In this document: positions 1 through 8,097 of the stretch, in pieces
Layout: each line of letters starts with the position of its first letter
Position numbering within the stretch: position 1 is the stretch's first letter
DNA from: Pollutimonas sp036675275
Lineage (GTDB): Bacteria; Pseudomonadota; Gammaproteobacteria; Burkholderiales; Burkholderiaceae_B
DNA: 64,000 nt
Reading direction: 5' to 3'
Assembly: GCA_036675275.1 (NCBI GenBank)
Contig: JAKFFG010000062.1
Location: 69,184-133,183, forward strand
Program-made: the position numbers and the translations under genes
The notes under the pieces: generated by a model
The model's database searches: none
The model's input: the letters and a program-made list of their open reading frames with translations, nothing else
What the model was told of the DNA's origin: nothing

Positions 1-243
1 CCCCATGCCGGAGAGACGGGCGGCTTGTCGGGCCCGCCGGTGCACGAATTGTCGCTGCTCGTCATTTCGCGGCTCCGGCAGCAACTCGGCGCATCCTTTG
101 CCATTATCGGCGTCGGCGGTATTTTGTCGGGTACGCAGGCGCGCGAAAAAATCGCCGCAGGCGCAGATGCTGTACAGCTGTACACCGGACTGATATATCG
201 TGGTCCGGCGCTGATATCGGAATGCGTGCAGGCTCTGGGCTGA
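1..243 (+). CDS. pyrD: Dihydroorotate dehydrogenase (quinone), C-terminal end
   Basis: Partial gene, truncated by the window edge; only the last 80 codons are present, read in frame from base 1. Class 2 dihydroorotate dehydrogenases oxidise dihydroorotate to orotate with FMN and pass the electrons to quinone (pyrimidine synthesis). The visible part is the phosphate-binding end of the FMN TIM barrel: GLSGPPVHELS, then the glycine-rich IIGVGGI loop, then a GADAVQLYTGLIYRGPAL block that is diagnostic of PyrD. The stop codon is followed within about 50 bp by a strong terminator, so pyrD ends its transcription unit. Assignment is confident despite truncation. Confidence 0.95.
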   Translation, partial: PHAGETGGLSGPPVHELSLLVISRLRQQLGASFAIIGVGGILSGTQAREKIAAGADAVQLYTGLIYRGPALISECVQALG

Positions 244-293
244 CCCACACCTGGCAAGGTATCGAGTCCACCGCAATACTGGCCGCGCATGGA

Positions 294-334
294 AAAGGCC
301 CCGAAGAATCTCTTCTTCGGGGCCTTTCTTTTTT
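294..334 (+). terminator. Rho-independent terminator between pyrD and phasin
   Basis: Perfect 15-bp stem (294-308 with 313-327), loop TCTC, followed by a T-rich tail at 329-334. It lies between convergent pyrD (+) and the phasin gene (-). The minus-strand side has only a four-base T run, so it should work best for pyrD but may serve both. Confidence 0.9.
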
Positions 335-345
335 ACCGACCAGGC

Positions 346-933
346 TTAGGCAGCGGAGCGGCGGGCACGGGCGGCGCCCGATTTGGCTGCGTCGGCAGCC
401 TCGGCGGCATCCGATGCGGCCTTGAATGTGGCGTTGGTCGCTGCCGTGATGTTGGATTCAGCAGCGTCGGCAGCCTGGCGAGTGGCCTTGGCAACCGATT
501 CGTAAGCGCTGTTTACGGTGTTCAGCGATGACTTGAGCAATGCCACGGCGCCTTCCGAACCAGTAGGAGCGTTCTTGGCGATCTGGTCAATAGCAGCCGA
601 GACTTGCTGTTGCCCTTGGGCAATTTGCTCTTCGGTCAGCTTGGACAGATCGACTTGCACGCCCGAGAAGATGTCATATACATGCTTGCTGTAGGCCAGA
701 GCTTTCTCGGCGTTGGGCTGGAAGGCCGTCGTGAAGCTCAGTGCCTCCTGGGCATCTTTGACTTCAATCGCTTGCTGCGACTTTTGCGCCACTTCGTCCA
801 TGGTTGCCTTGATGACCTTAAGGTTCAAGTCGACCAGCTTTTCGAAGCCGCTGAAGAAAGTGCCCTGGATGGCCAGAAAGTTGTCCAGGGTGGCTTTTTG
901 GTTGGCCAGAACTTGTTGAGGGATCGCGCTCAT
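346..933 (-). CDS. phaP: Phasin family protein (PHA granule-associated)
   Basis: 195 aa. Phasins coat polyhydroxyalkanoate granules in the cytoplasm and limit their coalescence. The protein is one long amphipathic helical domain: an N-terminal segment IPQQVLANQKATLDNFLAI, the phasin-type stretch FEKLVDLNLKVIKATMDE, then alanine/glutamine-rich helices, ending in an Ala/Lys/Arg-rich tail (AKSGAARARR) that resembles the low-complexity tails of PhaP-type proteins. Size is typical. An AAGGAATT ribosome-binding region sits just upstream of the ATG. The approximately 370-bp upstream region carries overlapping palindromes at 1103-1130 that could be an operator. The symbol is given by family resemblance; Burkholderiales carry several phasin paralogues and which one this is cannot be told here. 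Confidence 0.88.
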   Translation of the reverse strand: MSAIPQQVLANQKATLDNFLAIQGTFFSGFEKLVDLNLKVIKATMDEVAQKSQQAIEVKDAQEALSFTTAFQPNAEKALAYSKHVYDIFSGVQVDLSKLTEEQIAQGQQQVSAAIDQIAKNAPTGSEGAVALLKSSLNTVNSAYESVAKATRQAADAAESNITAATNATFKAASDAAEAADAAKSGAARARRSAA

Positions 934-1102
934 AGTAATTCCTTTTATATATGAACCGCCGGATTGTCCGTACGGTTTCGTAATGGTTGAACTTAAGGTT
1001 CAAGCGTAAAAATAAAAGAAGGTTAAGCAAATCACCTGCAACTGTGAAAACCTTCCATGCTGCAATGCACAAAACAAATTCTACCGGATTAATTTGGCCT
1101 GT

Positions 1103-1130
1103 CAACATTTAAATGTTGCGCTGCAACATT
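1103..1130. promoter_or_regulatory. Overlapping palindromes, candidate operator upstream of phasin
   Basis: Two overlapping inverted repeats share an arm: CAACATTTAAATGTTG (1103-1118, perfect 16-bp palindrome) and AATGTTGCGCTGCAACATT (1112-1130, perfect 8-bp arms, 3-bp centre). The CAACATT heptamer therefore occurs three times in alternating orientation. The site is 170 bp upstream of the phasin start and about 180 bp upstream of the divergent Bug receptor, so it could control either. Binding by PhaR or another repressor is inference. Confidence 0.5.
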
Positions 1131-1306
1131 CAGAAAAAATAATGACAATCATATGAACCAGTGGATTGAATTAGCATATAAGGGCTATACCTAGGCGACA
1201 GGCCGGGGAATTTGTCCTAGTATTCGAACAGCCTGATGACACCGTTAGCAGCCAATTGTATTAAAGATCTACATTTTTACTTTGCCTATCGGCAAAGGGA
1301 GACCAA

Positions 1307-2287
1307 ATGACGTATCGCACCCTGAAGTTAAGCTCCGTATTAGTTATGGGCACCCTGCTCGCCGCAGGTGCTGCACACGCCGCCGACTACCCTGACCGCA
1401 GCATCAATATGGTCGTTCCTTTCTCGGCAGGCGGCCCCACCGACAACGTGGCACGTTCGCTGGCCGAAGCCATGCGTCCAACACTGGGCCAGACTATCGT
1501 GGTCGAAAATAAAGCCGGTGCAGGCGGAACGATCGGTACGTCCCAGGTTGCACGCGCGAAGCCGGACGGCTATGAATTGCTGCTTATGCACATCGGTTTT
1601 TCGACGGCGCCCTCGCTGTATAAGAACCCCAACTACGATGCAAAGACCAGCTTCCAGCCCATAGGCCTGGTCGTTGACGTTCCCATGACCATCATTGCGC
1701 GTTCAGATTTCCCGGCCAACAACCTCAAGGAACTGGTCGAGTACGTCAAGGCGAACAAAGACAAAGTATCCCTGGCCAACGCCGGAATCGGTGCTGCCAG
1801 CCACCTGTGCGGTACGATGTTCACCGAAGCCATCGGTGTCGACTTGTTGACTATTCCTTACAAGGGAACCGGTCCCGCCATGAATGACCTGCTGGGCAAG
1901 CAGGTGGATCTCCTCTGCGACCAGACCACCAATACCACTCAGCACATCAAGGCAGGCACGGTCAAAGCCTATGCCGTCACCAGCAAAGAACGCGTCGCCA
2001 CGCTGCCCGACCTCCCAACAATGCAGGAATCCGGCTACAAGGATTTCGAAGTGGGTATCTGGCATGGCATGTGGGTTCCCGCCGGCACACCCAAGCCCGT
2101 GACCGAAAAACTCGTTTCCGCCTTGCAGGCCGGCCTGGCGAATCCCGACTTCCAGAAACGCATGGCCGGACTCGGCGCCACCGTCTTGACGTCGGAAGCC
2201 AATCCTGAGGCACTGTCCAAGAAGGTCGAACAACAAGTTCCTCAGTGGGCTGACTTGTTCAAGAAGGTAGGCATAAAACCACAATAA
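1307..2287 (+). CDS. Bug family tripartite tricarboxylate transporter substrate-binding protein
   Basis: 326 aa periplasmic solute receptor of the Bug/TctC family, which is greatly expanded in Alcaligenaceae and binds small carboxylates for TctAB-type transporters. A signal peptide is clear: positive N-terminus, hydrophobic core SSVLVMGTLLAAG, and an AHA cleavage site before ADYPDRSI. The mature protein opens with the family hallmark (YPDRSINMVVPFSAGGPTDN) and has the expected VVENKAGAGGTIG ligand loop and the YKGTGPAMNDLLGKQVDL block. The start is preceded by GGGAGA at good spacing. No transporter subunits lie nearby, which is usual for orphan Bug receptors; the ligand cannot be predicted. 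It converges with an IclR regulator downstream. Confidence 0.93.
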   Translation: MTYRTLKLSSVLVMGTLLAAGAAHAADYPDRSINMVVPFSAGGPTDNVARSLAEAMRPTLGQTIVVENKAGAGGTIGTSQVARAKPDGYELLLMHIGFSTAPSLYKNPNYDAKTSFQPIGLVVDVPMTIIARSDFPANNLKELVEYVKANKDKVSLANAGIGAASHLCGTMFTEAIGVDLLTIPYKGTGPAMNDLLGKQVDLLCDQTTNTTQHIKAGTVKAYAVTSKERVATLPDLPTMQESGYKDFEVGIWHGMWVPAGTPKPVTEKLVSALQAGLANPDFQKRMAGLGATVLTSEANPEALSKKVEQQVPQWADLFKKVGIKPQ

Positions 2288-2300
2288 GCAGCAAGCAACA

Positions 2301-2328
2301 GACGGATCCGCCCAAACGCGGGTCCGTC
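2301..2328 (+). terminator. Hairpin after the Bug receptor gene
   Basis: An 11-bp stem with one T-G pair (2301-2311 with 2318-2328), six-base loop, between the convergent Bug and IclR genes. No T tract follows, so it is a weak intrinsic terminator candidate or only a 3'-end protecting stem. Confidence 0.5.
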
Positions 2329-2375
2329 GCCCCTCACCTTCAGGCAAGCCATTACATCACTACGTCAGCGCAACA

Positions 2376-3182
2376 CTACGTCGCTTCGTAGCCCAAGGCT
2401 TCTGAAATTTGGGCAGCGGTGTCAAGAAGAATGGGTATCCATTCGTCGCGCATGCGTTCCGCGGGCGCCGAAATAGACAAACCCGCCTGCAATTTTCCTG
2501 TATCGTCGTACACGCCTGCGGCAATGCACCGCACACCCATTTCAAGTTCTTCGTTATCGCGCGAATAACCGTGGCGGCGTATCAAGGCCAAGTCCCGTTC
2601 AAGCTGGTCGGTCTGTGTAATGCTATTGCGCGTCGTACCGGCCAGGCCGGTACGCATGGCATAGGCTCTTACCTGCCTGGGATCGCTGACCGACAAGAAC
2701 AGCTTTCCGGTAGAAGTGAGATGCAGCGGCGCACGCCCGCCTATGGCGCGTACAACCTGCATTCCGGAGCGCTCGCTCCAGGCTCGTTCGATATACACGA
2801 TTTCATCGCCTTGCTGCAATGACAGATTCACGGTCTGACCGGTTATCTTGTGCAGCTCACGCATGGGTTCGACGGCAACCTCGCGCACATTCAGGCGCCC
2901 CTTGACCAAAGACCCAAGCTCCAGCAAGCGCATGCCAAGCTGATACAGGCCACTATCGACGCGCTCGACGTATCGACCCACCACCAGGTCGTTCAAAATT
3001 CGATGGGTTGTGGAGGTATGCAGGCCCGTGCTGGCAGCAAGGTCTTTCAGCGGCATGGGATGGGCATGCCCTGCCAGCACGTCGAGCAGACGCATGGCAC
3101 GCTCCAACACCTGGATGGTGATGGGTGAATCGCTTATGGTCGACCCGGCGTGGGAAGAAGGAAGCATGGAAGTTCGAGTCAT
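2376..3182 (-). CDS. IclR family transcriptional regulator
   Basis: 268 aa from the chosen ATG at 3182. IclR proteins have an N-terminal winged helix and a C-terminal GAF-like effector domain. Here the HTH spans about residues 20-80 (AMRLLDVLAGHAHPMPLKDLAASTGLHTSTTHRILNDL in segments) and the effector domain has the usual landmarks: REVAVEPMRELHKITGQTVNLS, GRAPLHLTSTGKLFLS and RDNEELEMGVRCIAAGVYD. The reading frame stays open upstream, but the HTH begins at normal distance only from 3182 or 3167; no convincing Shine-Dalgarno decides between them. The target is unknown; the Bug receptor next to it is convergent, so co-regulation is only a guess. Confidence 0.9.
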   Translation of the reverse strand: MTRTSMLPSSHAGSTISDSPITIQVLERAMRLLDVLAGHAHPMPLKDLAASTGLHTSTTHRILNDLVVGRYVERVDSGLYQLGMRLLELGSLVKGRLNVREVAVEPMRELHKITGQTVNLSLQQGDEIVYIERAWSERSGMQVVRAIGGRAPLHLTSTGKLFLSVSDPRQVRAYAMRTGLAGTTRNSITQTDQLERDLALIRRHGYSRDNEELEMGVRCIAAGVYDDTGKLQAGLSISAPAERMRDEWIPILLDTAAQISEALGYEAT

Positions 3183-3244
3183 AGTCAGATTATGTCGCAA
3201 CGCAACAATTCCATAATATGAAACAAAAAGCCGTTCTGCAAGCC

Positions 3245-4057
3245 TTATTTTTCCGGCGGTGTAAGTTGGCCGCCCTGTTTTATGACTTCGCTTCGCAGGA
3301 AGACAAGTGCCTCGGCGGCCGCCTGCGGCTCGCCTTTGACGCCAAGATCGATGTGGGGGTGGCCGGTATCGCCCATGCTGGGCAGACTGAATGCCTTGAC
3401 GCCGGGCCACCGCTGTTCAAGCTCTTCCAGCGCCGGCGTAATGCGCGACTCCGGCAGGCGGAACACCAGAAATGAATGCTCCACACGCGTCGTAGTGTGC
3501 TGGAACGAGGCATACCGAGTGTCGAGGGTCCATTCCATCATGGGCCAGGCCATGACCGGGAAACCCGGCATGAAAGTATGATTGCGTATGAAGAAGCCGG
3601 GGATCTTGTTGTAGGGATTGGGCACAATATCGGCGCCAGCGGGAAACACGCCCATTTGCAGGCGCTGCTGGTTTTCCGGCAGAGACATGTCGCCGCTGCC
3701 CTGACCCCGGCGTTCATTGTCGGCACAGCGCTCGGCAATCAGGCGCTCGGCCTCGGGATGCAGGACCAGCTCCAGGCCTAGCGCCTGCGCTGCGGCCTGG
3801 CGGGTCTGGTCGTCGGGCGTGGCACCGATGCCGCCACAACAGAAAACGATATCCGGTGTAGCGAAGCTGCGCACCAGCGTAGCGGCAATAACGTCGCGTT
3901 CATCGGAGACAAATTCAGCTCCCGACAATTGCATGCCGCGCTGAGACAAGAGCTCGACAAGCTTGGAAAAATGCTTGTCCTGGCGTCGCCCGGAAAGTAT
4001 CTCGTCACCGATGATGATCAGACGAATCTTGGGTGTTGCGGCAGCAGGCATGGTCAT
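3245..4057 (-). CDS. CinA-like molybdopterin-binding domain protein
   Basis: 270 aa protein with an N-terminal MoaB/Mog fold as in the N-terminal half of CinA: IIGDEILSGRRQDKHFSKL, then FVSDERDVI and CCGGIGATPDDQTRQAAAQAL. The second half is a domain seen in stand-alone CinA-N proteins. It lacks the CinA C-terminal nicotinamide-nucleotide amidase domain, so deamidase activity is not expected; the reaction of such stand-alone proteins is not established. Its ATG overlaps the stop of the upstream EI24 gene by 4 bp (ATGA), which indicates translational coupling. Confidence 0.82.
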   Translation of the reverse strand: MTMPAAATPKIRLIIIGDEILSGRRQDKHFSKLVELLSQRGMQLSGAEFVSDERDVIAATLVRSFATPDIVFCCGGIGATPDDQTRQAAAQALGLELVLHPEAERLIAERCADNERRGQGSGDMSLPENQQRLQMGVFPAGADIVPNPYNKIPGFFIRNHTFMPGFPVMAWPMMEWTLDTRYASFQHTTTRVEHSFLVFRLPESRITPALEELEQRWPGVKAFSLPSMGDTGHPHIDLGVKGEPQAAAEALVFLRSEVIKQGGQLTPPEK

Positions 4058-4872
4058 GGTCTTGTCCGGGTTGGTTCTATTTGATCGACGACGGTCTGGC
4101 TGCGCAATTGCCGCAGCGACTCGAGACTGAAATGTGCAAACACCAGGGCCGAGAATACCGGCAGAACGAGCCAGGCGGGCGGAAACAAGTTAATTAACGC
4201 CAACCCAAAACCGATCAGCCACAATTGGCGGTTGTGCCGACGCCAAATCAGCCGGCGCTCTTGCGCACTGGCATGTTCGACGATTGCATCCACGCGCAAC
4301 ATGCGGGTAAAGGCGAATGCCCACAATATTACCGGCAGCACCAGGGGTAAAGGGGGAATGAGCCATAAGGGCATCGTTACCAGCCACGCCAGGACAAACA
4401 GCGTGCCGACCCAGACCGCGTTCCAGGCACCCACCGCCGTACTGTATTTGCCTTGCCGCGATATACCCTGGTATTCGCGCTGTTCAAGATGACGCAGGAC
4501 AATAGGCATTACGAACACCGCTGCAATCACCAGACCAAGTATTCCGGACATGGGCAATAGAATGGCCACGGCGAGCAAGGGCACCAGGTACAACTTCAGC
4601 GAAAACAGGCCCAGCGCCAGCATCCATTCGTCGATCTGGTTGACGATTTCCCAATTAGCCGCCTCGGCGTTGAGCCAACTGGTCAGCGGCGTCCAGAAGG
4701 CCCAAAGCAATATAATGGCCCCAAGCAAGGCGATAATGAAGGGCAGAAACAGTGCCGCCAGCATCTTCGGGTGGCATTGCGATACCATTGCCCGCTTGAA
4801 GGCCACCCCTACGGCCGCCATGCCTGTAACGGCCGGCCGTTGGGTGCGTACTGCCAAATTAGTATTATTCAT
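4054..4872 (-). CDS. EI24 domain-containing (CysZ-like) membrane protein
   Basis: 272 aa integral membrane protein. Several hydrophobic segments are visible (LFLPFIIALLGAIILLWAFW, SLKLYLVPLLAVAILLPM, ILGLVIAAVFVMPIVL, GTLFVLAWLVTMPLWLIPPL, PPAWLVLPVFSALVFAHF). The arrangement and charged C-terminus fit the EI24/CysZ family, whose CysZ branch imports sulfate. No cysteine-biosynthesis genes are near, so a sulfate role is not supported by context. It is the first gene of a two-gene unit with the CinA-like gene, overlapping by 4 bp. A thioredoxin-like gene is divergent upstream. Confidence 0.78.
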   Translation of the reverse strand: MNNTNLAVRTQRPAVTGMAAVGVAFKRAMVSQCHPKMLAALFLPFIIALLGAIILLWAFWTPLTSWLNAEAANWEIVNQIDEWMLALGLFSLKLYLVPLLAVAILLPMSGILGLVIAAVFVMPIVLRHLEQREYQGISRQGKYSTAVGAWNAVWVGTLFVLAWLVTMPLWLIPPLPLVLPVILWAFAFTRMLRVDAIVEHASAQERRLIWRRHNRQLWLIGFGLALINLFPPAWLVLPVFSALVFAHFSLESLRQLRSQTVVDQIEPTRTRP

Positions 4873-4917
4873 TGAAGAAGTCTTGAATTGATGACACGAC
4901 TATCATAGTCAAACCGG

Positions 4918-5325
4918 ATGCCATTTGTCTCTATGCCAGTGTTCAACTCTGAAACTGATGCGCTCGCGCTGCAGGCCCGCCTGAAACTGAATCAGGGGCT
5001 GACCGTCGCTTGCTATTGTGCCGCGTGGTGCGATACCTGCACCCAATACAGGCCGGCTTTCGACGAACTAGCCCGGCGATTGCCGCAACACACGTTTGTA
5101 TGGGTGGATATCGAAGAAAATCCGGAGCTGCTGGACGATGACGATATCGAGAATTTCCCGACCCTGCTCATTCAGGATCCCGAAAAGGGCAACCTCTTCT
5201 ACGGCACTATGTTGCCGCATATTGGCCACCTTGAGCGGCTGATAAGCCATCTGGACGATGACTCGCCCGTTATCGACAACGGGCCTGCCATGCTGTGTAC
5301 CTTATTATTGCCGGCCGCCCAATAG
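4918..5325 (+). CDS. Thioredoxin family protein
   Basis: 135 aa, cytoplasmic (no signal peptide). The thioredoxin fold is recognisable: VACYCAAWCDTCTQYRPAFDELARR with a CxxC redox pair CDTC instead of the classical CGPC, VDIEENPELLDDDDIENFPTLLIQD with the cis-proline (FPT), and a GHLERLI C-terminal helix. The CDTC pair argues for a redox partner preference different from thioredoxin proper. An ATG five codons downstream is an alternative start; no strong RBS decides. The 3' end overlaps the 3' end of the convergent helicase gene by 21 bp, so transcripts of both genes would be complementary there. Confidence 0.85.
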   Translation: MPFVSMPVFNSETDALALQARLKLNQGLTVACYCAAWCDTCTQYRPAFDELARRLPQHTFVWVDIEENPELLDDDDIENFPTLLIQDPEKGNLFYGTMLPHIGHLERLISHLDDDSPVIDNGPAMLCTLLLPAAQ

Positions 5326-6678
5326 CACGCCCACGGATCTCTTCCCAGTACCCGTGGATATCGCCTTGCTTGCTTCAGCAGTGTTGCTGGACGGCGACGG
5401 CACGTAAGGCCTGCTGAAGAAATCGTCTACCGGCTTGCGCGTTGCGGCGCCCGATGAATAGGGCCGACGCTCGCGGCTGCCTGCGGAAGGCTGCCGGACC
5501 GCCGCCGGCACGCTGAGCTGGCCGCGCGGAACCTTGGATTTGATCAGCTTTTCGATATCGATCAGGAAGCGTTCTTCGTCGGGCGCATAGAAGGCAATGG
5601 CTTCACCCGAGGCGCCGGCTCGGCCGGTACGGCCAATACGGTGCACGTAGTCTTCCGCATTGTAGGGAAGATCGTAGTTGATGACACACGGTACGCCGGC
5701 AACGTCCAGCCCACGAGCCGCGACGTCAGTCGCCACCAGCACTTCGAGCTCGCCGGCCTTGAAGGCCTCGAGCGCTTTCATGCGGTCGATCTGGCTTTTG
5801 TCGCCGTGTATGGATTCGGCCTTGATGCCATCGCGGACGAGTTCACGAGCCAGACGGCCGGTGCCGATTTTTGTGTTGGAAAAAACGATGACCTGGTTGA
5901 ATCCACGAGACTTGACCAGATGCACGACCGCCGCACGTTTTTCACTGACAGGCATTGCATAGGCAATTTGCGTGACGTTCTCGGCCGTGGCGTTGCGCGC
6001 GGCCACCTCGATTTCGACCGGATTGTTAAGGTAGGTGCGACCCAGTTTCCGGATTTCATTGCTGAAGGTGGCCGAGAACAGCAACCCTTGGCGATTGGCC
6101 GGAAGCAGCCGCATGATACGGTCGAGGTCGGGCAGGAAGCCCATGTCGAGCATGCGGTCGGCTTCGTCCAGCACAAGAATTCCGACTTGACTGAGATTGA
6201 CGGTTTTTTGTTCCACGTGATCGAGCAGACGACCCGGTGTAGCAATAAGCACCTCACAGCCGCGGCGTAGCGCGTCGCGCTGGGGACCGATATCGACCCC
6301 GCCGAATACCACTGTGGAGCGCAGCGGGGTAGCCTTGCCATACTTGACAACACTATCGGCAACCTGATCGGCCAGCTCACGCGTGGGGGTGAGGATAAGA
6401 GCCCGCACAGGGTGGCGGGCCGGCGATGCGCTCGTGTTGGCAAACTGCATCAAGCGATGCAGTATGGGCAACGTAAAGGCCGCTGTTTTGCCGGTGCCGG
6501 TTTGAGCCGCTCCCATGACATCCCGCCCATCCATGACGATAGGCATGGCTTGGGCCTGAATGGGCGTAGGAACGGTGTATCCGGTTTCAGCGATCGCCAA
6601 AAGTATGCTGGGATGCAAGCCGAAATCGGAAAAGGTGGCGGCAGGTGTGTCGACGTGAGTGTTGGTAGTGTCTGTCAT
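5305..6678 (-). CDS. rhlE: DEAD-box ATP-dependent RNA helicase, RhlE type
   Basis: 457 aa. All DEAD-box motifs are present in order: Q motif (GYTVPTPIQAQAMP), motif I AQTGTGKT, Ia PTRELADQ, Ib TPGRLLDH, II DEAD, III SAT, IV IVFSNTK, V ATDVAARGLD, VI HRIGRTGRAG. The C-terminal tail from about residue 390 is basic and low-complexity with a final GGRQ, as in RhlE-like helicases involved in ribosome assembly and RNA turnover. It lacks the DbpA-type RNA-binding domain. The precise subfamily (RhlE1 or RhlE2) cannot be fixed by eye. It is convergent with the thioredoxin gene. Confidence 0.9.
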   Translation of the reverse strand: MTDTTNTHVDTPAATFSDFGLHPSILLAIAETGYTVPTPIQAQAMPIVMDGRDVMGAAQTGTGKTAAFTLPILHRLMQFANTSASPARHPVRALILTPTRELADQVADSVVKYGKATPLRSTVVFGGVDIGPQRDALRRGCEVLIATPGRLLDHVEQKTVNLSQVGILVLDEADRMLDMGFLPDLDRIMRLLPANRQGLLFSATFSNEIRKLGRTYLNNPVEIEVAARNATAENVTQIAYAMPVSEKRAAVVHLVKSRGFNQVIVFSNTKIGTGRLARELVRDGIKAESIHGDKSQIDRMKALEAFKAGELEVLVATDVAARGLDVAGVPCVINYDLPYNAEDYVHRIGRTGRAGASGEAIAFYAPDEERFLIDIEKLIKSKVPRGQLSVPAAVRQPSAGSRERRPYSSGAATRKPVDDFFSRPYVPSPSSNTAEASKAISTGTGKRSVGVLLGGRQ

Positions 6679-6844
6679 TGAAAGTGGTTGCGCCCCACGC
6701 AGCAGTAGTCCGCGTAAAGCATTTATAACCCGGTAATTTTAACTCAGCCCAACGACGTATCCATATTTAAGAACTGTCAACGGCCAAGCATTGCCATAAA
6801 AACCGGATAGTGTCGTTAAAACCATACGGTTTGTTACGAGCTTC

Positions 6845-7192
6845 CTACGAGACCAGATCGGAAAGCAGACGCAATATCCAATAAGCCAGCATCCCGCCCA
6901 CAATCACCAGCAAACTGCTGCGCGTGCGCCAGTACAGGGCCACGGCTGCCAGCGCGGCCAGCGCCTTAATGTCGAATACAGGGCCGGTATCGGCACGCCA
7001 TGGAAGCAATTCGGGCACGATAATGCCTACCAGCGCCGCGGTCGGCGCGTACCGCAACGCCCTTCGCACGCCATCCGACAAGGGGAAATAATCGCCGAAC
7101 AGGAAATATCCGGCCCGGGTCAAAAAGCTGCAGATAGCCAAAAGAGCAATTGCGCCAAGGACATACAGATCAAAATGCAGGTCGCCGGTCAT
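6845..7192 (-). CDS. azlD: AzlD family branched-chain amino acid exporter subunit
   Basis: 115 aa with four hydrophobic segments, the size and pattern of AzlD/BrnE/YgaH small subunits. With AzlC they form an inner-membrane exporter of branched-chain amino acids or, in YgaZH, valine. The start overlaps the azlC stop by 4 bp (ATGA). The azlCD pair is divergent from ilvE, which makes and consumes branched-chain amino acids, so the context supports the substrate class. Confidence 0.88.
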   Translation of the reverse strand: MTGDLHFDLYVLGAIALLAICSFLTRAGYFLFGDYFPLSDGVRRALRYAPTAALVGIIVPELLPWRADTGPVFDIKALAALAAVALYWRTRSSLLVIVGGMLAYWILRLLSDLVS

Positions 7193-7968
7193 GAAGTCTT
7201 CGCCCTTTCAGTCAGGCGCTCGGTCACTACACCGGCCACCACGCCGGCCACTACCGCCGCGGCCAAGCCCAGGCGCAGCGGCAGCGGTTGGCCTATCCAT
7301 GCGACCAGCCCGGCCATCAAAAGACACATCGCCATGGGCCGTGTCTGGATAAGGGGCACGATAATGGCCATCAGGGCCAGTACCGCCGCGAACTCGAGCG
7401 ACCAGGACGCCGGCACCAGCGCGCCCAGATAAATGCCGAGCAGCGAAGAGCCATTCCAGGCAAACCAACCGGGAACAATGATGCCCAGGAAATACCACAG
7501 CTGATCGGCGCCGCCGCGCTCCTTGCTCTCTCCGTAGCGGCCCATGAAAAGCACGAATGACACATCGGTCGAGAAAAACCCCAGGCCCATGCGTTTGCGC
7601 CACGGCATATGCCTGAAGAACGGCTGCAGCGCGGCGCCAAAGATGACAAAGCGAATATTGACCACCAGTCCGGCCGCAAAAATCAGCCACAACGGAGCGG
7701 CGGACTCAATCAGCGGTAGCGAGGTCAACTGAGCCGAGCCTGCATACACAAGCAGAGTCATCAAAGTTGCCATGGTTTCGGTAAGGCCCGACTTGACCAG
7801 CGCGATGCCGGTCACGAATCCCCAGGTGCCGGTGGCGATAAGCGCGGGAACCGCATCGCGCACGCCCGCCTTGAAACAATGCCACTTATGGGACTTCCGC
7901 CATCCAGGAATAAATCGGATCTGTGCCACCACGCATACCTTACGCAACCGGGCAAGCCAACAAGACAT
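7189..7968 (-). CDS. azlC: AzlC family branched-chain amino acid exporter subunit
   Basis: Up to 259 aa. Typical AzlC features follow residue 35: FKAGVRDAVPALIATGTWGFVTG, LMTLLVYAGSAQLTSLPL, FRHMPWRKRMGLGFFSTDVSFVLF, then several transmembrane helices. The first 30 or so residues (RLRKVCVVAQIRFIPGWRK) are not typical of the family. A GTG at 7932 preceded by AAGG is a plausible alternative start; 7968 is kept because it is the only upstream ATG. Overlaps azlD by 4 bp. Confidence 0.85.
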   Translation of the reverse strand: MSCWLARLRKVCVVAQIRFIPGWRKSHKWHCFKAGVRDAVPALIATGTWGFVTGIALVKSGLTETMATLMTLLVYAGSAQLTSLPLIESAAPLWLIFAAGLVVNIRFVIFGAALQPFFRHMPWRKRMGLGFFSTDVSFVLFMGRYGESKERGGADQLWYFLGIIVPGWFAWNGSSLLGIYLGALVPASWSLEFAAVLALMAIIVPLIQTRPMAMCLLMAGLVAWIGQPLPLRLGLAAAVVAGVVAGVVTERLTERAKTS

Positions 7969-8097
7969 GCCGCAACTCAGCCATGCCGAAAATCAGGCCG
8001 CTTTTCAAGAAAAAGCGCGCAGCGCATATTTTCGGAAAGTCGGTATTGTAAGGCTGCCGCCCTTGGTACAATCAAGCCTCATCTTTGGGAGAGCCTA

